Assembly: GCA_947626945.1 (NCBI GenBank)
Contig: CANQUC010000004.1
Span: 1-64,000, forward strand
Direction: 5' to 3'
DNA: 64,000 nt
Source of the DNA: an uncultured Lachnospiraceae bacterium
Lineage (GTDB): Bacteria; Bacillota; Clostridia; Lachnospirales; Lachnospiraceae
In this document: positions 24,707-36,100 of the stretch, one piece after another
How the letters are laid out: every line of letters begins with the position of its first letter
How positions within the stretch are numbered: position 1 is the first letter of the stretch
The notes under the pieces: generated by a model
What the model was told of the DNA's origin: nothing
Database searches by the model: none
Seen by the model: only the letters and a program-made list of their open reading frames with translations
Translations under genes and position numbers: made by a program

Positions 24707-27700
24707 CATGACCTGATCTGACAGGGGATCTCTTTTTCCAGCGCGAAAGAATAGATCAGCGCTTCCCTGACGGGCAGATCCGTCAGCTGCTTCAGGGCCC
24801 TTGCGTAATAGTCAAGCTGCACCTGATATCGCGAAAGCAGCCTGGCCGCTCCGTCCTCTCGGGATACATGGTCTGTCTTATAATCTACGATCACCAGCTG
24901 CCCGTCCTCTGTAAAATATGCGTCTATGATTCCCTGGATCAGCAGCTGCTGATCTGCCGCCGCCTGGGGATATACTGTATTTGCGGGAATGCCGATGACA
25001 AAAGGCTGCTCCCGTCTGAGGGACCCGTCCAGGGCCGCCCTCTTCATCCGCCGGCCGATTTCGGACTTCAGAAATGTCAGGATCTGCCCGCAGTCTATGG
25101 ACGCCGCCTGGGGCGGGGACATGCGCCCCTCCTCCACCAGTCTGTTCAAAAGCTCTTTCACATTTTCCAGGGTAGCTTCCATTTGATAATCCATACATTC
25201 CAGCAGCTTATGATAGGCCGTTCCTCTTTCCGCCGCTTTTTTCTCCGTAGTTGCCCCCGCAAATCTGGGGATCAGAGGTGACACAACAGGCGTCTGATAC
25301 AGCAGGTCTGTTTCTTCCCACTGTTCTGATTCGCTGCCGGAACGCCTTTTCAATTCTGATACGGAAAGTTTATCTCCAAAATTCTGTCTTGGATAGGGAT
25401 ACCGGTAGTCCATCCGCTGTTTCAGCATGTTCCAGACACGGTCCCCCTCTTCCTCGTCCCGGGAATCTGGTTTCATCTCCATGGAAGTTTCTGACGTCCG
25501 GCTTGCGACCCCATCCCCGGTATTCTCCTCCTGCGCAGTTCCAAACAGTTCTTCTCTGGTATAGGACCGGCAGGCGATCAGCTTCTCATCTGTGCCCACG
25601 ATCCTGCAAAGCCACTTCCAGACCCCGGTGGCGGATGCCAGTTCCTGTCTGGTCAGGGCTCCGGCCTCTCCTGTCCGGATCTGATCCGTTTCTTTATGTA
25701 CCGCGGTCAGAATCAGTTTTTCTCTTGCCCTTGTCATGGCCACATACAGGATGCGCATCTCCTCCGCCCGGTTTTCCAGGCGGTTCTGCCGCTTCAGAGC
25801 CTGTTTGAAGGGAGAGGCGAAGCGGACCCTGGTTTTCAGGTCAACGGCGTCTACTCCCATACCCCCCTCTCTGTGCAGCGCCAGAAGCTGCTTTTCGTCC
25901 TGATCGTTAAACTGCTTTCCAAGCCCAGCGGCAAACACAATGGGAAACTCCAGTCCCTTGCTCTTATGAACGGTCATGATCCGCACCGCGTTCATGGATT
26001 CCTGAAAAGCGGGAGCCTCTCCCACATCCATCTGATAACTGCGGATCTGCTCCACATACCGCAGAAAATGAAACAGTCCCCGATAGCTTGTAGCCTCAAA
26101 GGCAAGCGCCTGCTCCACCAGCATGTCCAGATTGGCCTGCCGTATGGCTCCCGCCGTCATGGCAGAGGCATAATCATAATATCCCGTCTCATCATAGATC
26201 TGCCACAGCAGCTCATGTATGGCTGTATCAGGCACCCGCCTGCGAAACTCTTCCAGCTGCCGGTAAAAGTTCTGCAGCCGCGTCCGGAGGCTTTCCTCGG
26301 TTCCGTACACAGCGTAGGCTCTCGCCCCATCGCAGAAGCTTTTTTCCGGAAACGCCACGCGGATAGACGCCAGATCCCCTGAGGAAAAATTTCCTATGGG
26401 AGACGCCAGCACAGCCGCCAGAGGGATCTCCTGCCGTTCGTTATCCACCAGGGCAAGGTAATTTAAAATGGTCTGAATTTCTCTTGTATCGTAAAATCCC
26501 GCCAGAGATTCCGTATAGGCAGGGATTCCAAGCTCCATCAGCGTATTGACAAAGATCTCCGCCCACTGTCCCCGGCTTCTCAGCAGGATCACAATGTCTC
26601 TGTACCCGGCGGTTCTATAAGTACCGCCGTCCCGAATGAGAAGTCCCTTTTTTTCATCGGTCAGGGAAAAGATCCGGTCAGCGATCATCCGGGCTTCCCC
26701 CTCTATCAGATCTCTTCTGCCGCTTCCCTCCTCCATGATCTCCTCGGAAAAATGCAGCACCTCTGTCTGATAGGCGGGATCGTCCTCGTTCTGATACTCT
26801 GCTCCCGGATAAAGGGCCGCCTCCTCATCGTAGGCAATGCCTCCCGTTTCCTGGCGCATCAAATGCCGGAATATGAGATTGACACTGTAAAGCACCTGTT
26901 TTCTGCTGCGGAAATTTTTCCGGAGGCTGATGACCTGGTTGGGGGATTTCTGCCTTGTATAGCTGTCCAGCTTGTCTGTAAACAGCTGGGGACATGCCTG
27001 CCGGAACCCGTAGATGCTCTGCTTCACGTCCCCTACCATAAACAGGTTTTTCCCCTTTTCCTCCTTTTTGGCAATGGCCGTCAGGATGCACTCCTGGAGC
27101 AGATTGCTGTCCTGATATTCATCGATCATGATCTGCTCAAAGTGCTCCCGGAACTTTTTTGCCACGTCTGTGGGCTGTCCGTCCTGATCTGTCAGCACTG
27201 CCAGGGCGGCATGCTCCAGATCGGAAAAATCCAGGATATTTTTTTCCTGTTTTTTTGCCGCAAACCGCCTGCGAAATTCCACCGTCAGACGGATCAGCTG
27301 CTGCGCGGCCGGTCTTGCCAGTTTCATCAGCTCCGGCAGCTTTTCCGGCGGGATCTGAAAATAATCTTCCCGGATCTGCCGAAAGGCCTCCCTTGCTTTT
27401 TTCACCAGGGCGGCAGCCTGTTCCTTTTTTTCCTGACTGCCCTCCGCCTTTCTGGGGGCTGTCAGGCGAAGCGTCTTTTTGGCCTGAAGGATTTTATACC
27501 ACTGCTGCCAGTCCTGTTCAGACATCATGGCGGTCAGGACAGTTTCCTCCCCTTTCAGCGCCTCCAGATAATAGCCCGGTCCGTCCGGGTCTTCCATCAG
27601 CGTCCGGGCCTGACGCAGGTCTTCCCTGATTTCCTCCAGAATCCCGGATACCTGTTCCGTCAGAAACCCTCCCGGCTTTGACTGCTGCAGCCCGGAAAGC

Positions 27701-28308
27701 GTTTCCGCCTCATAAATCCCGCCGCACCCGGACAGCCACGCTTCCGGATCCGGATGGCTCTCCGCATATTCGGAAAGGGTCAGAAGCAGCTCTTCCATAT
27801 GATCGTCGTTTCTCCCGGAGGCAAAATATTCCACAAACTGCAGGAATTCCGGATCTTCCTCTTCAAAGGCCTCCTCCAGAAGCTCTTTCAGCACCTCTTC
27901 CTTCATCAGGCGCAGTTCTCCCTCTTCCGCCACCCGAAAACCCGGATCCAGATCGATCCGGTAAAAATAATTGCGGAGCACATAAGCGCAGAAACTGTCA
28001 ATGGTACAGATCTGGGCGTGATGCAGCAAAGTCATCTGCTTTTGCAGATGGCTGTTGTCCGGATCCGCCGCAAGACGCTCTTCCAGCGCAAGTCCGATCC
28101 GCTCCCGCATCTGGGCAGCGGCCGCTTTTGTAAAAGTTACCACCAGCATCCGGTCAATATCCACCGGATGAGCCTCATCGGTTACAAGGTTCAGGATCCG
28201 CTCCACAAGCACCGCCGTTTTTCCTGCGCCTGCCGCCGCGGAAACAAGCAGATTGCCGTTTCGCGCCAGGATCACCTGCCGCTGTCTGTCTGTCCATTGT
28301 TCCGGCAT
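24706..28308 (-). CDS. addA: Helicase-exonuclease AddAB subunit AddA
   Basis: A 1200-residue UvrD-family helicase with a C-terminal RecB-type nuclease, part of the double-strand-break repair complex that replaces RecBCD in Bacillota. Visible are the Q motif WTDRQRQVI, Walker A SAAAGAGKTAVL at about 23-34, MIDEYQDSN, GDVKQSIYGFRQA, TVHKSKGLEFP, LYVAMTRAREKL, and near the C-terminus the nuclease signature VIVDYKTDHV. ATG 28308 fits the family N-terminus. The gene overlaps the end of addB by 37 bases, so the subunits are probably translationally coupled. Confidence 0.96.
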   Translation of the reverse strand: MPEQWTDRQRQVILARNGNLLVSAAAGAGKTAVLVERILNLVTDEAHPVDIDRMLVVTFTKAAAAQMRERIGLALEERLAADPDNSHLQKQMTLLHHAQICTIDSFCAYVLRNYFYRIDLDPGFRVAEEGELRLMKEEVLKELLEEAFEEEDPEFLQFVEYFASGRNDDHMEELLLTLSEYAESHPDPEAWLSGCGGIYEAETLSGLQQSKPGGFLTEQVSGILEEIREDLRQARTLMEDPDGPGYYLEALKGEETVLTAMMSEQDWQQWYKILQAKKTLRLTAPRKAEGSQEKKEQAAALVKKAREAFRQIREDYFQIPPEKLPELMKLARPAAQQLIRLTVEFRRRFAAKKQEKNILDFSDLEHAALAVLTDQDGQPTDVAKKFREHFEQIMIDEYQDSNLLQECILTAIAKKEEKGKNLFMVGDVKQSIYGFRQACPQLFTDKLDSYTRQKSPNQVISLRKNFRSRKQVLYSVNLIFRHLMRQETGGIAYDEEAALYPGAEYQNEDDPAYQTEVLHFSEEIMEEGSGRRDLIEGEARMIADRIFSLTDEKKGLLIRDGGTYRTAGYRDIVILLRSRGQWAEIFVNTLMELGIPAYTESLAGFYDTREIQTILNYLALVDNERQEIPLAAVLASPIGNFSSGDLASIRVAFPEKSFCDGARAYAVYGTEESLRTRLQNFYRQLEEFRRRVPDTAIHELLWQIYDETGYYDYASAMTAGAIRQANLDMLVEQALAFEATSYRGLFHFLRYVEQIRSYQMDVGEAPAFQESMNAVRIMTVHKSKGLEFPIVFAAGLGKQFNDQDEKQLLALHREGGMGVDAVDLKTRVRFASPFKQALKRQNRLENRAEEMRILYVAMTRAREKLILTAVHKETDQIRTGEAGALTRQELASATGVWKWLCRIVGTDEKLIACRSYTREELFGTAQEENTGDGVASRTSETSMEMKPDSRDEEEGDRVWNMLKQRMDYRYPYPRQNFGDKLSVSELKRRSGSESEQWEETDLLYQTPVVSPLIPRFAGATTEKKAAERGTAYHKLLECMDYQMEATLENVKELLNRLVEEGRMSPPQAASIDCGQILTFLKSEIGRRMKRAALDGSLRREQPFVIGIPANTVYPQAAADQQLLIQGIIDAYFTEDGQLVIVDYKTDHVSREDGAARLLSRYQVQLDYYARALKQLTDLPVREALIYSFALEKEIPCQIRS

Positions 28309-31300
28309 ACCGAACCCTCCATTCTCTCCCAGATCTTTTCCGCGTCCAGCTTCTGCAGACTGCGGTAATCGTAGCAGGAAAGTTTTCTGTCAAATCCGCA
28401 GACACCGCCGTAGGAGCAGTACCGGCAGTTGGTCTCCTGCTCCAGCCGGTAAGGGGACACCGCCGTTTCTCCCGACAGGATCCGTTCTCCCAGCTTTTTT
28501 AAGACGCTGTCGCTGTAATCCATCATAAGCCGCATCTGCTCTGTGGTGGCGGCCTTGGTGCCGGTTTTTGCCAGGGAACCGTCCTGGCGGAAAGAAACCG
28601 GAATCACCGAGGAGGTTTTCGCCCCGCTGCCATCCATCTTTTGAATGATCTGCCCGTCTCCGTTTACATAGCCGTCCAGCCGCAGTTTTTTCAGCATCCG
28701 CTCCCGCAGCAGAGCATCCGGTTCCTCATGGCCGTCACTTTCCTGAAAATAAGCGGGATCCTGATCCAAAAGGGGATCTTCCAGCCGGTAATAAAAAATG
28801 CCGGCGGGAATGATCTGTTTTTCCGGATGCTTTCTTGTTTCCAGAGCCATGGCTGCCTGCAGATATACCACAAGCTGCAGCTGCAGGCCGTGATAAAACT
28901 TCAGCAGGGAAAATTCCTGGCGCCCGCTTTTATAGTCGATGATCCGCAGATAACGGCAGGATCCCTCATCCAGCACATCCATGCGGTCAATCCGGCCGGA
29001 CAGCTCCATCGTCTGTTCCCCCTGAAAAAGGGAAATGGGGTAGATGCCTCCCGCGCCGGAAAAATCCAGTTCAAAATTGGCGGTGGCAAACTGACCCCTG
29101 CGAAGCTGCACGCCAAGAGCCCACACGGTCCGGCGCAAAAGCCGCTTCATCCGCTTTACATGATACCGTCCCCTTGCGGAGGACACAAGCCGTTCGCCTC
29201 CCATGGTGGCAAGGCTTTCCTCCAGACACTGATCGGCCAGCTCGCCCTGCCGTTCTCCCAGCTCATCCGCCATAGACAGTCCCTGAGCGGACAGCTTATT
29301 TGCGTATCGCTCCAGAGCCTCATGAAACAGATTGCCGTTGTCCACCGGAGTAAACTGATGCAGCTGCCGTTCCTGCAGCCTCAGGCCGTACCGCAGAAAA
29401 TGGGCGTAAGGACATCCGGAAAATGTTTCCAGCCTGGTCACGCTTACATGGCTCAGCCCGTCATAAAGGGCTTTCGCAAGATTCTTTCCGATCCCTTCCG
29501 TTTCTCCCGAAAATCCGTGGGCTTCCTGCATCCTGCGGATGTCTTTCCTAAAATCCCCATCGGTCCTCGTCCTCCAAAACAGCTGCTGCCAGAGAGAATC
29601 TGTCTCCCCCTCCCGCAGGGTTTCTCTCAGATAAGAGAGCAGTTCCCCTTTTGTCTCCAGTGAAAATACAGGAGTCCGCTCAGAAAGCCGCTCCACCTTC
29701 AGGTTTGGAAACAGCCTGCAGATCGTCTGGATCAGGTAGGAGGGCTTAAGCTCCTCCCCCGCCGCGGTGCCGCTGCTGCAGCACAGATACAGCTTTTCTG
29801 ACGCTTTGGTCAGAAGCAGATATAAATAAAATCTCTGAATAAAGAAGCTGTCCCGGCTGTCAGGGGCAAGCTCGATGTCTGCCTTCTTCAGATCTTCTCT
29901 TTCCAGTTCCGACAAAACGCTGCCGGCGTTTTGCGCTTTGGGCACGATCCCGTCGTTTAACCCCACAAAAAACAGCACGGATATATCCGTCAGCCGGGTG
30001 CGCTCAATGTCGCCGGCCACAACATAATCCGTTCCCGGAGGCAGCAGCCCGATCCTTGGCGCGGACAGTCCGGCCTCCAGAATCTCCGTATATTCCCGGA
30101 TCCCCATGGGCTCCTCCCCCAGAAGATCCACATACTGGTCAAGCAGGTTCATGATCACCTGATAAACCTGTCCGTATTCCTTTGCCCTGGCAGGCTGCCC
30201 CTCCGCTTCAAAAGCCGCGCGCTTCTGTTCCAGCTGACGCTGCAGACCTTTGCCTGCCAGAAACTCATAAAGGGCTATGGTCTTTTCCCTTACGGTGGTG
30301 TCTTTTTTCTCACACACCTCCGCAAAGGCAGCGATCTCCTCCACAAAACGGCCGCGAACCTCATTGATCAGGGCAAGCTCCTCCGGCGTCATGCCGTCGC
30401 AGGTGCGCACCCATACCTGCCGCCATATAGACAGTCCCCGAATGCCAAAGGCAAGGACATAATTTTCCAGCCGGTCCACCGTCTCCGCGGGAACCTTTGC
30501 CAGACCGCAGCGGAAATAGCGAAATACACTTTCATAAGAAAATCTCTGGGCCACCATCTGCAGCAGCGCCCGGATCATCTCAATCATGGGATTCATCAGA
30601 AGCGGCGCCGTATTGTCCAGGAAATACGGAATCTCATACCGGGGAAAGATCCGTTCCAGATAGCTTCCGTATTTTGGAATGTCCCCGCAGACCACAGCGA
30701 TCTGCCCGTAACGGTAGCCCTCCTCACGGACAAGCCTGCGGATCTCCCTGGCGACAAAAGCAAGCTCCGCCGCGGGATTTTTGGCTTCCGTCAGACGGAT
30801 CTGTCCGGCGGCGTCCTCCTTTGTATAAGCCTTTCCCCGGGGCCGGAACAGATTTTTCTCCAGGTGGGAAAGGGCCGGCGCGTTTTTCAGGCGGCTTTTT
30901 TCTTTTGCCTCCAACCAGACAGCAGGCTCCACCGGAATCCGTTCCTCCCGGGCAATCCTCTGAAGATTTTCCGCGGTTTTGGCGCTGAGGGCAAACAGCT
31001 CCTGCTCCGGCAGACGGCCTCTGCCTGCCGAATCCCTGTCCATGGTCACCGCCGCCATCACCTTTTTCGCCAGACACATCAGATGGTGGAGCAGGCTGTT
31101 CTGCAGGGGGGTAAAGCCGGTAAACCCGTCCAGAACAATGACGCTGTCTTTCACCAGCTCTGACCGGTCAATGACATGGCACAGCGCCGACAGCAGCTGC
31201 TCGGAGGTAATGAACCGCTCTTCCAGATACTGAAAAAAGCCGTCGTACAGAATCCGCAGATCCTCCAGTTTTTCCCGCAGTCCTGCATGGTCTGTATGAT

Positions 31301-31730
31301 CGGCCAGTTTTTCCAGCTGTCCGGGCTCCACCCGGTACTGGATCAGTTCCGACAAAATGGATTTCAGTTCCCGGATCGTGCCCTGCTTTTTGATGCTGCC
31401 CTTTAAAACGGTCAGCTGGTCCTTTTTGTTTTCCGCCACCTTGCGAAGCACCAGCATTTTTCCGGTCTCATCCAATACCGGCACGGCAGCCCCTCCTACC
31501 TGGTCAAATACCCGGTAGGCCAGTCTTTGAAAGCTTAACACGTCAATATTTAAAATACCGGATCTGGGATGCCTGCGGACAAATTCTTTCTGGGTCTGCA
31601 TGGTAAACTGCTCCGGCACGATAAACAGATATTTTGTATCGGGATGGGCTTCTGCCTGGGAAATCACCTGCTGGTACAGATAGGTGGATTTCCCCGCGCC
31701 GCTGGTCCCGATGATCAGCTGTAAAGACAT
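28272..31730 (-). CDS. addB: Helicase-exonuclease AddAB subunit AddB
   Basis: The 1152-residue partner of AddA. The N-terminal Walker A GTSGAGKST is intact. The C-terminal nuclease domain has IDYKSGRQ and the four cysteines of the iron-sulfur cluster that pins the nuclease: one in FSGCPYAHFLRYG and three in CRYCSYGGVCGFD near the end. ATG 31730 is preceded by AGGTG. Only four bases separate it from the upstream DUF2156 gene, so it sits in the long minus-strand run that begins with the glycosidase genes. Confidence 0.95.
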   Translation of the reverse strand: MSLQLIIGTSGAGKSTYLYQQVISQAEAHPDTKYLFIVPEQFTMQTQKEFVRRHPRSGILNIDVLSFQRLAYRVFDQVGGAAVPVLDETGKMLVLRKVAENKKDQLTVLKGSIKKQGTIRELKSILSELIQYRVEPGQLEKLADHTDHAGLREKLEDLRILYDGFFQYLEERFITSEQLLSALCHVIDRSELVKDSVIVLDGFTGFTPLQNSLLHHLMCLAKKVMAAVTMDRDSAGRGRLPEQELFALSAKTAENLQRIAREERIPVEPAVWLEAKEKSRLKNAPALSHLEKNLFRPRGKAYTKEDAAGQIRLTEAKNPAAELAFVAREIRRLVREEGYRYGQIAVVCGDIPKYGSYLERIFPRYEIPYFLDNTAPLLMNPMIEMIRALLQMVAQRFSYESVFRYFRCGLAKVPAETVDRLENYVLAFGIRGLSIWRQVWVRTCDGMTPEELALINEVRGRFVEEIAAFAEVCEKKDTTVREKTIALYEFLAGKGLQRQLEQKRAAFEAEGQPARAKEYGQVYQVIMNLLDQYVDLLGEEPMGIREYTEILEAGLSAPRIGLLPPGTDYVVAGDIERTRLTDISVLFFVGLNDGIVPKAQNAGSVLSELEREDLKKADIELAPDSRDSFFIQRFYLYLLLTKASEKLYLCCSSGTAAGEELKPSYLIQTICRLFPNLKVERLSERTPVFSLETKGELLSYLRETLREGETDSLWQQLFWRTRTDGDFRKDIRRMQEAHGFSGETEGIGKNLAKALYDGLSHVSVTRLETFSGCPYAHFLRYGLRLQERQLHQFTPVDNGNLFHEALERYANKLSAQGLSMADELGERQGELADQCLEESLATMGGERLVSSARGRYHVKRMKRLLRRTVWALGVQLRRGQFATANFELDFSGAGGIYPISLFQGEQTMELSGRIDRMDVLDEGSCRYLRIIDYKSGRQEFSLLKFYHGLQLQLVVYLQAAMALETRKHPEKQIIPAGIFYYRLEDPLLDQDPAYFQESDGHEEPDALLRERMLKKLRLDGYVNGDGQIIQKMDGSGAKTSSVIPVSFRQDGSLAKTGTKAATTEQMRLMMDYSDSVLKKLGERILSGETAVSPYRLEQETNCRYCSYGGVCGFDRKLSCYDYRSLQKLDAEKIWERMEGSVCRNNGQTDSGR

Positions 31731-31734
31731 GGTT

Positions 31735-32634
31735 TCACCTTTTTTCTGTTACAAAACCTTTTTCTACCAAAAACGCCGGCTTGTAGGACAGTTTCGCCAT
31801 CCTGAGCCCTTCCTGGCCGGAATCGTCCTCCCGGTTAATATACCTGTAGCCGGCGGCCTGATGAAGGGCAAACTGCTGGTTGATCATGGGATAAGCCCCC
31901 GGCACCTCTCCAAAGGCCTTTTCAATGTGCACCACATAGGTGTCTTTGGTCACCGGCTCGCCAATGGAAAAGGCCACCACCTTTCCGTCCACCCGCAAAA
32001 GGCCACCGGAAAGGTCAAGCTCTCTGATCAGGCGAAGGGCGTTGAGGGCAACGCACATCTCCGCGTTTTTTTCCTCGTCGTCATCGCAGCCGTTTTCCCG
32101 GCGCCAGACCTCGCCCATCTGAAAACATTCCTCCAGATTGTCTTCTCCAATGGCCTCGTAGCTCCAGCGGCCCTCATAATCTTTCAGGAAACGGTTGATA
32201 TGGTTGCGCTTGCTGTGAAGCTTTTTTCCTGCCAGCGTCCGCAGCTTTTCTCCCTCATAAACATAATCCGCCATGTCTCTGTCATAGGAAATGACAAGCT
32301 CTCCCGGAAACCACTGTTCCAGCAGCGCGAACTGTTCCGGCGTCACGCAGGCCATCTGAAAGGGTTCCCGTTCCTCCAGGCACAGAGAGCGGATCTTCTC
32401 CACCGCCTCTTTCAGGCCCTGTTTCCCCAGAGGGAAACAGTAGCAGGCCGGTCTTCTGTTGGCAGACCGGTAAATGAGGCAGTCATTGAAAATGGCATAT
32501 TCCATAGGATACTCTCTGGACCAGAGGTACAGATTGGCAAATGTCTGTTCACAGCTTCTGCTTTCATTGTACTGCAGGTATTGGTCTAAAAGAGGCTTGT
32601 CTTCCAACGTAATTTTCTGAAATGTAATCTCCAT
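31735..32634 (-). CDS. DUF2156 (phosphatidylglycerol lysyltransferase C-terminal-like) protein
   Basis: A protein of 299 residues without membrane segments, built of two GNAT-like halves as in DUF2156, the domain that forms the catalytic part of MprF lipid aminoacyl transferases. The KLHSKRNHINRFLKDY segment and the C-terminal YINREDDSGQEGLRMAKLSYKP segment are characteristic of free-standing DUF2156 proteins of Clostridia. Because the MprF flippase part is missing, lipid aminoacylation is not assured. An acyl or aminoacyl transferase acting on an unknown substrate is a fair description. It lies four bases upstream of addB. Confidence 0.75.
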   Translation of the reverse strand: MEITFQKITLEDKPLLDQYLQYNESRSCEQTFANLYLWSREYPMEYAIFNDCLIYRSANRRPACYCFPLGKQGLKEAVEKIRSLCLEEREPFQMACVTPEQFALLEQWFPGELVISYDRDMADYVYEGEKLRTLAGKKLHSKRNHINRFLKDYEGRWSYEAIGEDNLEECFQMGEVWRRENGCDDDEEKNAEMCVALNALRLIRELDLSGGLLRVDGKVVAFSIGEPVTKDTYVVHIEKAFGEVPGAYPMINQQFALHQAAGYRYINREDDSGQEGLRMAKLSYKPAFLVEKGFVTEKR

Positions 32635-32669
32635 ATGCAGCTTTTGCTTCTTTCCGCGCTGATGGGCTG

Positions 32670-33083
32670 TTACTGGGCGTAAAAGCTCAACAGCTTCATA
32701 TCTTTGTCAAAGGTAAGCGTGTAGTTGATCTCCGCTTTTTCGTATCCCGCCGTCACCAAAATGACCGCAAGCTGTTCTTCCTGATTGTCCGGATTGGCCT
32801 TTCCAATGACGCTTTCCTTGCCAAAGGCCACAAAGTTTCCGCTGCCGCTCAACAGTTCCAGCACCTGTTCCTCCATGTTTTCCATGGGGTATTTTTTCAG
32901 ATAATCCTCCCGCATCAGCGGAGTCAGCACTTCCGTGGTGCCTTTTACATGAATGTCCGTGATGATCCTCTCTGCCGTGTCTATGATCTGTTGCCTGTCA
33001 AACCCTTCCGCCAGTTTGTTTCCGCATCCGGTAAACAGCAGGCAAAGCAGCAGGGGAACAATCAGTTTTTTGATCTTATTCAT
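32670..33083 (-). CDS. DUF3887-type lipoprotein
   Basis: A small lipoprotein of 137 residues. A basic N-terminus, a hydrophobic stretch and the lipobox LFTGCG mark export and lipid attachment. The remainder has the alpha-beta fold pattern of DUF3887 (a Phe-Asp-x-Gln/Asp N-terminal helix, then LTFDKDMKLLSFYAQ at the end). ATG 33083 has GAGGG five bases upstream and gives a proper signal peptide. The in-frame ATG at 33110 overlaps the previous gene but lacks a site. The function is unknown. Related proteins often buffer or present small molecules at the cell surface. Confidence 0.7.
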   Translation of the reverse strand: MNKIKKLIVPLLLCLLFTGCGNKLAEGFDRQQIIDTAERIITDIHVKGTTEVLTPLMREDYLKKYPMENMEEQVLELLSGSGNFVAFGKESVIGKANPDNQEEQLAVILVTAGYEKAEINYTLTFDKDMKLLSFYAQ

Positions 33084-33102
33084 CAGATCCCTCTTTTCTT
33101 TT

Positions 33103-36100
33103 TCATTCATCCGGGTACAACAGGAACACGGGAGACAAAATACCGTTTGGCTTCAGCAGGTAGCTGTCGCTCCACTGGGTACCGCCGGTCCGGTAAGCGT
33201 CGGGCCCGTACCAGCGGTATTCATCGTTGGCGTTGTGAATGGTTCCAAAGGCGTTGAACCGGTTTCCGTACACGGTAACGCAGATCCGGTGACATCCCGC
33301 TTTCAGGGGGCCAAGCCGCAGCTTGTGAGGGGCGTAGGCAATCACGCCCTTTTCCGCTCCGTCCACGGAAACGCTCATAACAGACCCGCTGAAATGGGGC
33401 ACCTGCAGGATCACCTGTTCCTGATCGGCCGGTATGGACGCCTTCAGCTGGTAAGTGATGTTTCCTGTATAAAAAGGCAGCCCCTGATGAACCACATCAC
33501 CAAAACGGATCTTCTCCGGCCTTTCTGTAATAAAGGCCCGGTCTCCGGCCACGGTTACCCCAAAGTCTCCCAACAGGTAACACCATTCCAGATTGGTCTT
33601 TCTGCCAAAGGGGATCTTTAAGATCAGCTGGTTGGCTCCCTCTTTCAAAGGCGGCAGAGCCACTGTCTGAATACACCGGTCCGCAAACCATCCCCGGGCC
33701 TCAGCCGTTACCTGCCGGCCATTCAGAAAGATCTCCGCGTTTTCCGGCCGTTCCATGGCAAGCATGACGCCGTCCGCGCAGATTTTGGAATCAAAAGTAA
33801 ACCGCAGGGCCGCCTGATGCTCCGGCGTCTCTTTCGGCAGACGCCAGGGCTGGATAAACTTGTCCTGTCTGCGGGGCAGGCCCAGCTGTTTTCTGAACAG
33901 GTTGTCAATGGTCAGGATGTCTGTTTGCTCCTGCCAGTCTCCTCCGTCAAAGGAAAACTCCGCATAGTCCAGAAGCAGTACATTTGGCTCTGACAGAGTA
34001 TAGCTTTCGGGAGCCTGGATCTTATGGGCGTCGCCCTCCGGCAGCTGCGGCGGTTCTTCTGACACGGCGGGAGCGCCGGGGGTCAGAAACAGCAGCAGGC
34101 TGTCTTCCCCGTACAGCTTTTTTTCAAGACAGGTATCCCCGTTTTTCAGCTCTGCGCCGCAGGGACGGATTTCTCCGGTCATGGTATCGTAAACGGCAGG
34201 ATTCCACTGCCCTCTGATGCGAAGCTTATACAGGCACGGCACGTCGGTCATGTTTTTCACCCGGTTTACATGACTGAGGAACAGCCAGCGGTTTTCGTTA
34301 TCCTCCCGCATCTGATAGATCATATCTTCCGTCAGGCTTCCCTTTTTCTGCCGCAGTTCAATGGTCCGGAAAGGAGCCAGGGCTTCCAGAACAGCCGCCC
34401 GGGTAAATTCCGTATGGAGGCAGCGCTCTGCCAGCTTCTCTGCCCGGGTGCTTTCCGCCGCGTCTGCCAGTCTTGGCACTTCCCCCGCAAAAATCACGGT
34501 GCCGCCGGCGTCGGCAAACGCTTCCAGACGATCCAGAGTCGTGCCGCGGATGGTGCGCAGTCCCGGCACCAGCACGGCCTCATACTTCATTTCTCCTACC
34601 GGCAGGCTGTCATTTACGTCCTCCAGAGGGCAGAGACCCGGAAGAAGACTTTCATCGATCAGATCAAAGTCGATCGTGCCATAAAGAAGCCATTTGGTAA
34701 TGTTGTCATAATTTTCATCCAGCTGATCCCGCAGCATCTGGGTCTGAGAGTTGGGCCCGTAGCTGATCCAGTAGGACTCTATTGGAAAAATCACGCCTAC
34801 CTTTACAACAGCCTTTCCTCTTGTGAGGGCCGTGTTCAGCCTGGCAAAATGATCTTCCACATAGGAATACCGGGAATACCAGGGAGACTGATAGCCGATG
34901 GAGGCAGGCCAGTCTCTCTTGGATTCTCCCTCCATGGACATAAAGGTTAAATGGTGACAGCGGATGGTAATGCCAAGAGCCGCCAGCCAGTCTCCCTGAA
35001 GCTTATGTCCCTTGAAATCAAAATCCCAGTTCATGGCGCCGTAGCATTCGCACATGACCCCCTCCCTGCCATACTGGCGGGCCACGCTGACTGCCTGCTT
35101 CGCGGTGGTAAATTCCTTGGCGTCGGTAAGGATGTCAATGCCGGGAAGCTGAAAGCTCCTGTACAGGCGCATGGATTCCGACAGGGCAAGGATCTGGGAA
35201 AACAGTGTCCGTTCCGACATAAAATGCCCGGTGAGGGCAATCCCGTGATCCTGACACCACTGTCCCAGCGTATCTGAAAAAGCAGAGGCAAACCGCTCTG
35301 CCAGGTGATCGTGATAATGATACCGGTGAACGCTGACTTTTCCCTCAGGCAGCTCCCACAGGATCTCGGGCACCACGTCCAGAAGCTCCGTACCGTAAGC
35401 ATTTTGAAATGTCCCATTCATATCGTCGGTATAGGAGAGGGTGGCCCGTCCCTGATCAAAGGGACTTCTGAAAGAAAATTTCCCCGCCATCTGGGGCTCG
35501 TCTGTAAAGATAGAGGGAACCGACCTGCCGAACTCCTCCCCGAGAGCCTGATAATAGCGCTGATGGGTCAGGGCAATAAACCGCTCCACCGCTTTTTTAT
35601 TAAATACGTCGATATAAGTCTGATCGTTGAACCAGGGACTTTCCTCCGCCAGGGAAAGATAGGCATGCCAGACGCGTCCTTCCGATACCGGTTCTTCTTT
35701 CCCGATCCGGCGGTAGGACTTCAGACATCCCTCTTCGTCCAGCACCACCTGATAGGTGGTGAGATAATAGCCCTTTGGCCGGCCTCCCGCCGCGATCTGG
35801 CTTTCAAACTCCTGTCTGTCCCGGCAGAAACCCTCCCGCCACTGATCTGACAGCAGCATAAACCGCTGGCGGTACCGGAAATCCTCTGTCACCACGCCGC
35901 CTGCGGCCCCGGAAGGATACCGGTCCTCGTCGTAGAGATAACAGAACATTCCTTTTTCCCGGGCACGCTGATCGGCCCGTTTTACCAGCTCCATGAACCG
36001 TTCTCCCATATAGGGGGTTTCCAGGCCGGTACGGGCATGGATATGAAACCCTCCAAAGCCCATTTTCTCGTAGATGTCAATCTGCTCATCCACCATTTCT

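Noticed and set aside
31735-32634. Full MprF lysyl-phosphatidylglycerol synthase
   Set aside because: The N-terminal flippase helices are absent. Only the DUF2156 catalytic-type region is encoded.
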